The notes under the pieces were generated by a model that had not been told where the DNA came from, searched no databases, and saw only the letters and a program-made list of their open reading frames with translations. Below are positions 39,104-53,264 of a stretch of DNA of 64,000 nucleotides, in pieces; within the stretch, counting starts at the first letter, position 1; every line of letters begins with the position of its first letter. The stretch comes from Amoebidium appalachense. Taxonomy: Eukaryota > Ichthyosporea. The DNA lies in NCBI GenBank assembly GCA_963693365.1, contig CAVNZM010000004.1:3038001-3102000 (forward strand). Reading direction: 5' to 3'. The position numbers were made by a program, and so were the translations under genes.

Positions 39104-39894
39104 AGATTCTTGGAATGGGAAAGAAACTGAGTAAGAGAGAGGGAGTGAAAGAGAGCAGATGGCAGAAATGTGCGTCATGACAACGAGAGGATTAATTAGT
39201 TGCAGCTGCAGCTGGGATCAGGGACAGTGAGCGAACCTGCCAGTGGCTACCGGATAACGGACCGGAATATTCACGTGATTATACTATGTGCGTACACTCA
39301 GAGTCTCCTGTGGGCCACTGTGTGCGAGGATTTTGTAATCTTGGTCCCTCATGCATTTGCAAGCAGGTTGTTGAACGCATGCACGATCAGCCATCAAATG
39401 GTCATGAGACCAAGTCCGAGTTCCGTGGCACCCGCATGATGGTCCCTTATGAACACCTCTGACATGTACACATAGTATTACATGAACCCCCAACATTTCC
39501 TCTTCCTCTACCTTGGTACGTCAGTGACCCTTTCTTGTCATCCTCGCGACTGCTTTCATGGTCAGTGCAGCTTTGGGTCACACCTACACCAATCGCCCCC
39601 ACAACGCTTCCCTCTTCACTTCTTCGCTTGCTGGCTTACAATTGCCCTTTGCACTGAACTTCGCATTGCCCACTGGCTCCATGGTTATCACATGGGTATT
39701 ATCTCGACCCACAGCTCCGGGCTGTGTTTCTGTAGTGCCTTTAATTTGTGTGTTGCTAAATAAAGGTAGCAAGTCCAGCTTTGCTTTTTGCCTTACTTAA
39801 TTGGTGTGCTGCCGCAAGGGCCTATGTGCACATCATAACATGTATTTACATATGGGCCTAAGTTCAACGTTGCCTAGTACAGAGCACTTTACTA
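38246..39894. other. Convergent intergenic region
   Basis: 3' side of both the 230-aa gene (plus) and the cyclin-like gene (minus). It holds a plus-strand AATAAA at 38388-38393, a C-then-A tract at 38977-39032 and a G run at 39049-39102. Unique DNA then runs to 39894, with a plus-strand AATAAA at 39759-39764 and a minus-strand ATTAAA (39740-39745) that may serve the cyclin-like gene. A 93-aa plus frame at 39482-39763 has no coding support. Confidence 0.5.
38388..38393 (+). promoter_or_regulatory. Poly(A) signal of the 230-aa gene
   Basis: AATAAA, 143 bases downstream of the stop codon at 38245, followed within 25 bases by GT-rich sequence (GTCTGTCTGG, then TTGTGACTT). This is a standard arrangement. 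Confidence 0.6.
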
Positions 39895-41739
39895 TCAATA
39901 GCCACCAGTGGGGTAGGCCGGGCTAGCAAAGTCAACAGGGGTTTGGGGCCAGGCGTGAGGCTGCTGGGCAAAGGGGTGGGGTGGGGTGTCAGCCACGGTG
40001 CAGTCGCTGCGCAGCAACTTGGCTATGGCCTCCACCTCGGCTGCAAATGCCACCCGGCCCTGCCCTGGCGCCACGGACACACTGCGCCGGCCAACATTGG
40101 CCCCAGCAAGGGGGTATGGCCGGGTGGGCAGGGGGGTGTGCCTGCGGCTGGGGGAGGCCAGCAGCTGCGAGCGTGAGGCCAGGCCGTGGGCCCTCACGGG
40201 GCCACTGCGGTGGCCCAGGGGGGAGTCCGACAGCGTGCGCACGGCACTGCGGGGCCCTGTGGGGACAGTGGGTGCCGGAGAGGCAGTGGCCGCCTGCAGG
40301 GCCGATCGGTAGTGCAGCTGCAGGAAGCACAGCACCCAACCGTTGAACTCGTCCTGCGGCACGTACAGCTCAAAGTCCAGCACCCACAGCACGTGCCGCT
40401 CGGCCCCACACACCTGCTGCACGGGCAGGCCGGCCCAGGTGGCCCACTGGGCCATGGGCACGGCCACGTCGTGCAGGTACTTGTCGGCCAGCACCAGGCA
40501 GCCCAGCAAAAGGCAGTGCCGGCACAGGCCCCGCCGACTGCGCAGCGCCCGTGACCGGTACACGAGGGCAAGCACCTGCATGGATCGTGACGCGTTGCCG
40601 GCACGGCTCAACCGCTGCTCGAACTGGGCCAGGGGCACACTGTGCACAAACCCGACATTGACACTGCACGGTTGGCCCCCACACGGCGCAGGCGACCGGG
40701 TTAGCCCCGTGGCGGCTGATTCGGATGATAGGCGCCCCCTCGGCAAAGCCCCAGATCCCTCCCATAATGACTCCCGTGTTTCACCAGGCTGCCGATATGT
40801 CTGGTCAAAGCGGTCAGTGGGGCAGCCGATGCCACCACAGAGGAAGTCCTCTGCTGACGCTGTTTGGGCCAGCTGGGTGCTGCTTTGGTGGGCCAGCCTT
40901 AGCGGCCCGCTGACAGTGTTGCCCCGTGCCCGTGTGATGTGGACTGGCCGGGGGCCCCCAAAATGATTGCTTTGTGGTGCAAAGTCTTCACGTGACCCAA
41001 ACAACACATCCGCCGACGTCAATGCCCGGGTACGTGATACTGGAGCAAGCCCGTGAGTATCCACCCCACCGGTTGCGGGAAAAAATGACTCGCCAAGGTG
41101 TTGGTTGTCAGCAGGCCTGGCGCTTGCTATCGGAGGTTGGTGTTGGTCCACAGACGCCTGTGTGTGGTCGAAGCTGGTGAGGGCTATGAGGTCGTCTGCA
41201 CTGCGGCTCTGCAACTCCGCACTCAGAAGGCGTGCCTGTGAGCCCGACCGTGAGCAGGCAAAACGGTGGCCAGGTATGCCCAGCACTGACGGTCGGTGGG
41301 GTGCATAGTGCTGTGTGCTTGGCGCATGCTGGCCCCAGTTGTCAGTGTCCGCAGTGAAGCCACCGTCAAGCTCGAACTGGCCCGCAGGGGAGAAGGTGTG
41401 GGCACGTAATCGGTAGGCCAAGGCTTTTGGGTCGGCCAGGCTGTGTGGGTTCTGTAGGTCCCCCTGCTGGGTGCCGCTAAGGTGATGTTTTGAGGCTGGC
41501 CCGACTGTGTGGGTCTCACTGGGTGTGAAGGAAAACACCGGCACGGAGGCTACAGCCACAGTCTGCGACCGGTGTCGTGGTCGTCTGCTGTCCTGCTCGT
41601 GAGTGTCCAAGTGGGCCCTGTGGTGTTGTGCCAGCGAGAGGGTGGCCAGGTCCACGTCCATATGGGCCAGGGACGAAGGGCCATTGTGGTGGTTGTTGGG
41701 CGGACTGGGCTGTGCCCAGACCATACTGCCGTGGGCCAT
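39895..41739 (-). CDS. Pho80-like cyclin-box protein, 614 aa, single exon
   Basis: Likely regulatory subunit of a cyclin-dependent kinase. The cyclin box spans about residues 370-480: FEQRLSRAGNASRSMQVLAL, then LLLGCLVLADKYLHDVAVPM, QWATWAGLPVQQVCGAERHV and LWVLDFELYVPQDEFNGW. This has the pattern of Pho80/PCL and cyclin Y-type boxes (a K-Y-L-x-D segment, then W-A-x-x-x-G, then E-x-x-x-L-x-x-L-D-F). The 370-residue N-terminal region is rich in His, Gln, Ser and Pro with no domain I recognise, and the 130-residue tail is Ser/Pro/Arg-rich, so both are probably disordered and phosphorylated. The start MAHGSMVWAQ is the first ATG of the frame. The gene has no introns and high GC3. Fold confidence is moderate and the exact subfamily is unknown. 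Confidence 0.7.
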   Translation of the reverse strand: MAHGSMVWAQPSPPNNHHNGPSSLAHMDVDLATLSLAQHHRAHLDTHEQDSRRPRHRSQTVAVASVPVFSFTPSETHTVGPASKHHLSGTQQGDLQNPHSLADPKALAYRLRAHTFSPAGQFELDGGFTADTDNWGQHAPSTQHYAPHRPSVLGIPGHRFACSRSGSQARLLSAELQSRSADDLIALTSFDHTQASVDQHQPPIASARPADNQHLGESFFPATGGVDTHGLAPVSRTRALTSADVLFGSREDFAPQSNHFGGPRPVHITRARGNTVSGPLRLAHQSSTQLAQTASAEDFLCGGIGCPTDRFDQTYRQPGETRESLWEGSGALPRGRLSSESAATGLTRSPAPCGGQPCSVNVGFVHSVPLAQFEQRLSRAGNASRSMQVLALVYRSRALRSRRGLCRHCLLLGCLVLADKYLHDVAVPMAQWATWAGLPVQQVCGAERHVLWVLDFELYVPQDEFNGWVLCFLQLHYRSALQAATASPAPTVPTGPRSAVRTLSDSPLGHRSGPVRAHGLASRSQLLASPSRRHTPLPTRPYPLAGANVGRRSVSVAPGQGRVAFAAEVEAIAKLLRSDCTVADTPPHPFAQQPHAWPQTPVDFASPAYPTGGY

Positions 41740-43090
41740 ATTAAGGTTTAAGATGCATCAAATATTTGAGCTGTAAGCTGATAGAGCTATGGGCAGAGCT
41801 TTGATGAGTGTTTTCTTTTGCCAACAGCCAGACTGTCGGGTGGATCCAGGATAGTCATTACTAATTCACTAATAACTGTTCATGTGCACAGCTAGTACTG
41901 CCTGGCCGGTGCGGATGCCTGCATAACCATGCCATAAAAATGACAGCGTTTGTATAGGTGCAGCCAGGCTTTTTGTGGAGGTTTGACCCCCTAGTGCATA
42001 TGCTCGTACGGAGAATACAATGCTGGGAGCAGCCCATGAAGTACATAAAGTGATCAAGATGACTGGCTACGTCTGATTGAATACTCGGCGGTCGAGAAAA
42101 GTTACACTCGGCTGTCATAGTAGAAGTACATGTGGTCTAGCACGTTGCAGTGGAATACAGGCTTGTTTTGGCCATGGAGTTAGTTGGAGACAAGTTGTCT
42201 TTCGGATGTGAGTGGCACTGCGAGTGTGAGACCAGCCCTTGCCGTGTGCACATGCATGGGGTTCGGTTGATGGGTGTGTACGATAAAAAATGAATACCGC
42301 AACATTCCATTCTGCGTTATTTTGTTTTTGACCCGTGTCTATGAAAGCGTATGTAATAATGGTCTGCACATGCAAATAAAATGCTTGCTTGCTTTCAGGA
42401 ATATGCCATAAGAAACTTTGTTGTATGCCTCATTGAAGTTATTTTATGGTGAGCTATCTGTAGCTTTTCTTTTTTGTCGGCCACCTTCCGTTTTAGGTTT
42501 TGCCAATCCGCATACCAACGGCAGGCTTGGAATCCGCGAAAATGTGGAACTCAATACAGTGGTAAAAATAGCCAATCAGTGAAGGCACAAGATTATTTCG
42601 ATATCCACGCCCATGGGCTGGTCACCGAATAATTGTGGGGGCAAGATAGGGGCTATTAGGCGGGCATCTGCTTATGTATACAAAATTTGCCTGCCAGATG
42701 ATTTATTCTTAAGCCGTATTTATCTTCTTTAAACTCTGCAAATGGATGCACAGGGAACGTTTTGGACAGCCAGTTTTCCTCACGGATGGTGGGCCATGGG
42801 TGGCTCAGTGCATGCTGACACAACGGCATGTGCGCCACAGCATTCCACGCGCATCTCACTTCCTATAGAATGATTGGTGGACGTGGTCCAATCACCTTGG
42901 TACTGGTTGTTTACACGTAATCATCACGGTGACTGCGAAGTTGTGCGAACACGTGACTTGGCCATGGTGATGCAGCGAGTGTGACAAGGCAACACTACTG
43001 TGTCAGTCACACGGACAGACTGAGCTCAATTTGTAGATCTGAGGTGTATATACCACGTTGGCAGTGTGCTTAAGTAAGCCTCTCTCTTCC
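41740..43090. other. Unique DNA upstream of the cyclin-like gene
   Basis: No gene supported. It is tract-free and of average composition, in contrast to the rest of the window. It contains a plus-strand AATAAA at 42375-42380 and a potential CCAAT region at about 42872-42893. It probably includes the cyclin-like gene promoter. Confidence 0.5.
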
Positions 43091-47423
<4,333 letters not shown>

Positions 47424-47438
47424 TTCAACACTTCGTTG

Positions 47439-48454
47439 TACGGCAACCAGGCTCTGCACAGGTATCGTGGGTGAAGGGGCACCAATCCAACACCAAACGG
47501 TACGGTCAACGGAATAACGAGGCAGACAAGGCAGCCAGTGCAGGAAGAGCCCTCCCCCTCCCCCCCCCCCCCACCCCCGGCCCCGCGGTGGGGGGGAAAT
47601 ACTTCCTACGACTACAAGGCCACCGTATCCCCGGCAACATTCCCGGTACACTGAACCGGTTGAACAAGGACTTCCTCACCGACATAGCCGGCAAGACCAA
47701 GGCTATGTCCATACTAGCCGACCCCAGACTGCTCCCAGCCGAACGGAACCCCCTCAAGCTCAACAAGGGGCCCGCACAGGCAACCATCGGGGCCGTCAGA
47801 GGCAACATTCGTAGCCTGTCCCTGGCCATGGGCACCCTGCCTACCATGACACGGCTACACCGAGATCACCCCACCGTCGTTACACAGCCCACATGCCCCC
47901 GGTGCAGCCAGCATCCTGAGACCACCACCCACCTCTGGGCCTGCCCGGCCCATGCCGGGGAGGTCCCAACCCTGACCACGGCCATCACAGCCTGCATCCA
48001 CAACGTCCTGCACACTCGTCATCCAAACACCCCCACGGCACAGCACCACCATACGGCAGCCACGGTGGTAGACCAATGTGCATGGATAAACTGGATCGGA
48101 GGCAACGGTGACCCACCAGACCCCGAAGACATCAAGTGGGTCGAACGGGGATTCTGCCCACGATCGGTGGGCCTACTACTTGCAGCCACCGGCACCACCA
48201 AGACCACCACCCGGGCCATCTTAGGAAAAATCACAGTAGAGTTGCAGTCCTTATTCTGTTCAAAAATTTGGCACCCACGGAACACAACACTCCCCCCCAC
48301 CCACCCCAAAATGCAAAAACACCACCATATACCCACCACCCGTAGAAAGAAAAGTATGGCTCCCCAAAAACCCCAGACACCAACAAATACACCCCCCACA
48401 CACACCCGGCCAGCCTGTTCTGACTGCCGGAACACACACAGACCCAGTGTGTAA
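47439..48454 (+). pseudogene. Truncated retrotransposon ORF2: RNase H end plus CCHC zinc motif
   Basis: The element-derived frame gives QVSWVKGHQSN and then NNEADKAASAG, matching the C-terminal half of the RNase H fold with its conserved His and Asp. After a short Pro-rich linker coded by a C run there is a helical region (PGTLNRLNKDFLTDIAGKTK, then LNKGPAQATIGAVRGNIRSL) and a C-x2-C-x8-H-x3-C motif (CPRCSQHPETTTHLWAC, 47894-47944), as in the C-termini of many non-LTR ORF2 proteins. The tail is basic and Thr/Pro-rich with CSDC. No start codon belongs to it: the frame enters from host flanking DNA by chance. It lacks the reverse transcriptase and is taken as dead. Confidence 0.8.
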
Positions 48455-48826
48455 AACCCACCTTTTAGTCCACAAAAACATCGCCACAACATACGTACAA
48501 CAACACATAATGTTAGGCAGCAACCCCCCCCCCCCACCACCACCACACCCCATCATCCACCCATACCCACCGTAAATACTATACACAACACTTAGGACTT
48601 CCCAATACTGTAGATCGACCAATGGGAGCCCTCGGTTAACGTTTATTGCTAGGTTTTGAATGGAGGGGAGGACTGGAGCCTCCTGCCGGCGTGGCTGGGG
48701 TAGTAGCCCTGGGCAAAGTGTGTACTTAAAGTTAGGTTGTGAAGGATGGTTTAGCTTAGCTGAACTCATAGATAGCACCTTAACTAGTGTACTGTCGGTG
48801 CTGTATGGTAGACGGTAGTTTCCCTA

Positions 48827-48846
48827 GAGGGCCTGAAAAGGCCCTC
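48827..48846 (+). other. GNRA stem-loop near the retrotransposon 3' end
   Basis: GAGGGCCT, loop GAAA, AGGCCCTC: eight perfect base pairs closed by a GAAA tetraloop, 34 bases before the end of the element. 3' stem-loops serve as the reverse transcriptase recognition site in several LINE clades; that role here is inferred. Confidence 0.7.
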
Positions 48847-48895
48847 CGGGAACAAACCGTGATAAAATAAAAATAAAAAATTCAACACTTCGTTG

Positions 48896-49576
48896 CAAAA
48901 GCAATGTTGAGCAATGGCCATCTCGAGTGACCTTACACTATATCATAATGATGATGATCTGCACATCGAAAGTACCCCCCCCTCCCCCTTCCCCCCCTCC
49001 CCCCCCCCCCCCCCCCCCCTTGCAGCCGATAAGAAATGTGAACCATTGTAGTTAGTGGTTTCTCGTACGCAATGATCATGTGGGAATTAATACCGGGGTT
49101 TATGGGCATACACCCCGCACCCCACTGCGCTCACGAACTGGCGAGCCCGGTGTGGTGAATTCCGACTAGTCGGGTTTGTAGTCATTTTTGTGCTTAGCCC
49201 AATAGTATGGATTTTGTGCTCACAGTGGTTTGCCGGGCTGGATCAATTGATGCTGCTACAAACTTAATGCTAGAATTGTTGATAATACAGACCGACGTCA
49301 CGGTGCTTGTGTGGAAAATTTGTGTGTATATAATACTGTTGTGCTTCTGGGATGAAAGTTTACCACGTGCTCCCATAGTGATAAGCATTCGTATTTACAC
49401 CGAACAGGGATATAAACGATGCATTCTATTTTTTCCTGCATCTGATGAGATCTGATGTGCTAACAACAATCCCAACCCAATTTGTTGCGACTGTGTCAAC
49501 ACGAACAAACAATTGTTTGCCCACGGCTAAGCCTACTGCCCCCCCCCCCTCCTCCCCCCCTCCTCCTCCCCCTCTT

Positions 49577-49629
<53 letters not shown>

Positions 49630-51240
49630 ACACAAACACACACAAGCACACACAAGCACACACAAGCACACACAATCCCCCCCAATCCCCCCCCCCCCCC
49701 CCCAGGGTTTGTATGTGCCCTGCGGCAGCTTCTGCCCCAGCTTCCCGGCCATCTCCCGCCTGCTCGAGCTCTACATATTAGCTTCCTCCTCTCTTCTTTT
49801 CCCCCTGGCAGGCAGCGTGCCCAGTGCCGGAATGTGTGTGTGGGAATGGAAGGGGGGTGGGTGACGGGGGGAGGGGGGTGGGGGGGCGCCCGGGGGCCCA
49901 GGGGAAGAGAAAGGGGGGGTGGTCGGGGGGAGGCTGAGAGGAAGCCGGGGCACGCCCGAAAGGATTGGAGATGTCAAGGCTTTGCTTGGGAACTGGAGGA
50001 ATCCACTGACTGAGGAATCTGTGCTGCGAGATAGGAAAAGAGCAGGGAGATCTTGTGGTGGCTGCGGTTTGGGGTGTATGTGTATGTGCGTGTGTGTGTG
50101 TGGGGGGGGGGGGGGGGGGGGGGGGGGGGGAGGGGGGCACGGGGGGGGGGAGGAGGGGGACGGGGCTGGGAGGGAGAGGATGGAGGGGACCCCGGACCGA
50201 TAAAAGCCAAAGCACGCCATGGCCTCCGTGTGGTCGGCCAATTCCCTTCTGTGCCTTTGTGCCCAAGCAAGGCCTCCTAGATTTTTGGCCCCAATACTAT
50301 AATTCCCCACCAACACACAATTGTTCTTCGAAACACCATTGCCGCCAGCCATGTATCTGCATGAGCATTTGTGGCCAGGGGGTGCCAGCATGGCTTCACG
50401 CTGTACATACGCTGCAGAGATAACATACACACACACAGACAGACACAAAGGCACACACGGAAAATAACTTGCACACTTTCGCATCGTCAGAGGGCCACCA
50501 GAGAAATGTGTTTGTGTGTGTGTGTGTGGTACTGTACATGTGTGTGTGAAGGCATGCTTGCATGCGAGTATCGTGTTGCAAGCGTGAAGCAATTTACTCA
50601 AAACTTGTTGTGTGTGGAAGGTGGTATGTGTATGCACTGCTCGGGGCATCAGGAAGCTGTGGTTGTGTGTGTGTACATATGTATTTGGCATGCATGTGGC
50701 GTGTGATGTTATTTATGGGCCTATTCAGCAATGGTATGCGGTGTACGTGCCATGGTCTACACACTTGCATGTGCATGATGTGAGAGGAAATGGATGAACG
50801 TGCTCGTGACGCCAAGGCATTATGGGTGTATGCACGAGCGAAAGGTTTGGTCACGGTGTATATGCATCAAGCCGGATGGCCTATAGAAGTCACCCTTACG
50901 GTGCTTGCTCACCGAATCATGGCTATAAGATAGTTCCATTTATTACGAATTTTCATGGTCACGTGGCTATAAGATGGTTCCATTTATTACGAATTTTCAT
51001 GGTCATGTAGTGGATATGTCATACATATACGAATAGACAAATAAGCCGGGAATCACAAAGCCCCTAAAATGTCTGCCGGCAGATTGCAAGGAACAGAAAT
51101 CAATCACCAATCGGCCAATATATCTCATTACCACCCAGCCATTGGGCAGCAGCTATTTACATACATATGGGGCAGCGGGCACCTGCCAGCCACCAACCCC
51201 CAACCCACAGAGCGGGGGGACACGCAGTACACGCAGGCGC
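48896..51240. other. Intergenic DNA between the retrotransposon and ACLY 3' end
   Basis: No gene supported. Contains C-rich DNA at 48976-49019, (CA)n at 49580-49622, a G run at 50102-50130, TG-rich DNA at 50512-50560 and a tandem 44-bp duplication at 50921-51008 that includes candidate ACLY poly(A) signals. 49020-49500 is unique DNA without recognisable features. Confidence 0.6.
50921..51008. repeat. Tandem duplication, 2 x 44 bp, carrying a duplicated poly(A) signal
   Basis: Two adjacent copies (50921-50964 and 50965-51008) of GGCTATAAGATAGTTCCATT followed by TATTACGAATTTTCATGGTC, differing at a few positions. Each contains TTTATT on plus (50939-50944, 50983-50988), that is AATAAA on the ACLY strand, 297 and 253 bases past the ACLY stop. 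Confidence 0.9.
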
Positions 51241-51364
51241 TTAGCCCTGCTGGGAGAACTCCGACATGATGTATGAGATGTCGTCCCACGGGTGCCGGTA
51301 GAGACCCTGTTAAACATGATATGTGAGACATAATTCACGCTGTGTACACTCCCTCCCCCCAATA

Positions 51365-51399
<35 letters not shown>

Positions 51400-52187
51400 T
51401 GTCCGTGCTACATTAACCGTCTGGGGTGTGTTGGTAGCAGCTACGTGATTGGGTTGTTGAACGTCTGTCCGTGTTTGTGTGTGTCCGTGTGTATGTGGTG
51501 GTGGTGGGGCTATAATATAGCAGCTGCAGGCGAATGCAGGACGCGAGTCGGAGAGAAAGAAAGAGACATCTTGTGCGTGTGTGCATTGCTCTCTCTCTCT
51601 CTCTCGCTCTCTCATGTGTGTGTGTGTGGTGGTGGTGGCTGGGGGGGGGGGGGGGGGGGGGGGTTTGAATGCGTCAAAAAGTACCAAGTACACAAGAACA
51701 AACGGATAACACGATGCAGAATGCAAGCCATACATAAAAGAGTATGCATAATAAGCAGAGCCCATCCTCAGGGGAGGCCCACGTCATCCACAGTACCCGA
51801 GTTTCGACTATTCACCTCGTTAACGAAACCCAACTCAGATACTGTTTCACTTGAACATGGGTAGGTCACCCGTCTTGATCAGAGATGAGCAGCGTTGCTT
51901 ATGCAGGCAAGGGCAGTGGGAAAGGCCGGGGGTTAAAGTTGCAGCAGTAAGCAGAAGAAAGAAAAATATAGATAGGAACTCAGGAGACGGGGCTTCTAGG
52001 AAGCTCCCCCGTCGCTACCTAAGTCGATACTTCCCTGGCTAACATACTACACCAGCTGAAAAGAATTATGTCCCGAAGGCCGCAGAATTCGCAATCAGAG
52101 GGGAAAATATGAGATTTGACCCACGCCGCAGGGTAGTAACACGCTTACTAGGGCGGAACTTTAACGTCTTCGAACGGAAAGGGGGAC

Positions 52188-52219
<32 letters not shown>

Positions 52220-53110
52220 AGGATGAGGAAGCATGTGTACACACCTGCTTGAGCCTCTTCTGGTCGAGGTAGTGGCCAATGAAGCCGAGGGTACGGCCAA
52301 ACACAAACAGGCCATTGAGGGTGCCGATCTCGATGTACTCCTTCACCTCCTCCCGTGTGAACAGGCCGCACTCACGCATGAAGTCCACAAACACAATGCC
52401 GATGGCACCGTCCACGTTAAGAATCAGGTTGGGCTTCTTGGACGTGGTTATCTTCTCGACCTCAAGGGCATAGTCGAGGAGGGGAGTCTTGGGGAAGGTC
52501 TTCTTTGCGTAGTTGCACACGCACACCACGCGCTTGTCCGGGTTGTTGATGGACTTGACACGGTGGCCAATACCCATGATAAGCTCCTTCTGGTCCCGCA
52601 TGGCGTTGACAAACTGCCGGGGGGTTAGGTTCTGGTCAAACGCGCTGGTGAACTGCCGGGCAGCCCCATCCAGAGCACCGCCGAAACGGTCACCGATGGT
52701 GAGCAGACCAGAGCAGAGGGAAGACACGAGGTCCTTGCCGGCACGGGCCGTCACGATGGTGTTGTGTGCGCCCGAGACGGCTGGGCCGTGGTCGGCCACA
52801 ATCATGATGCACATCTCGATGAACTTGGTGGCATAGGCAGGCAGGCGGCGCTTGAACCACAGCAGGCCCATGACACCGCCAATGCCCATGTCCTCCTCCA
52901 GCACCTGGCTGATGGGCATGCCGGCATACGTCAGCTCCTGCCCACGCTCATCGGAGATGGACGACACAAAGCTGGTGGGCTTGCGGATGAGCCCGAGCTC
53001 CTGGGCCCAGGCATAGTCGATAGGGATGTTGGGCCGGGGGGGCTCGGGCTTGAGCACAATCACGCCCTTGGCCACGAGGTCATCGTACACCTGAAGGGAG
53101 GGAAGGGGGA

Positions 53111-53149
<39 letters not shown>

Positions 53150-53230
53150 AGGGGTTAGAATGCGATACAGAGTACAAAGTACGCAGTCATGACGGAAAGA
53201 AACAAAGAAAAACATAAACATTTAAAGCGG

Positions 53231-53264
<34 letters not shown>

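Larger units (their letters stand above)
47424..48895 (+). mobile_element. 5'-truncated non-LTR retrotransposon with 15-bp target-site duplication
   Basis: The 15-mer TTCAACACTTCGTTG occurs exactly at 47424-47438 and again at 48881-48895. Between them lies a 1442-bp insert that ends in the A-rich tail GATAAAATAAAAATAAAAAA, preceded by a perfect 8-bp stem with a GAAA loop at 48827-48846. This is the signature of target-primed reverse transcription. The insert begins within an RNase H domain, so the endonuclease and reverse transcriptase regions were lost at the 5' end. The intact target duplication points to a recent event. Confidence 0.9.

Noticed and set aside
39482-39763. 93-aa plus frame ending at an AATAAA
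   Set aside because: No GC3 bias and no domain. The poly(A) hexamer overlapping the stop is suggestive, but not enough without transcripts.
49207-49455. 82-aa hydrophobic plus frame
   Set aside because: AT-rich, with an overlapping antisense frame of similar quality and no splice or poly(A) context.
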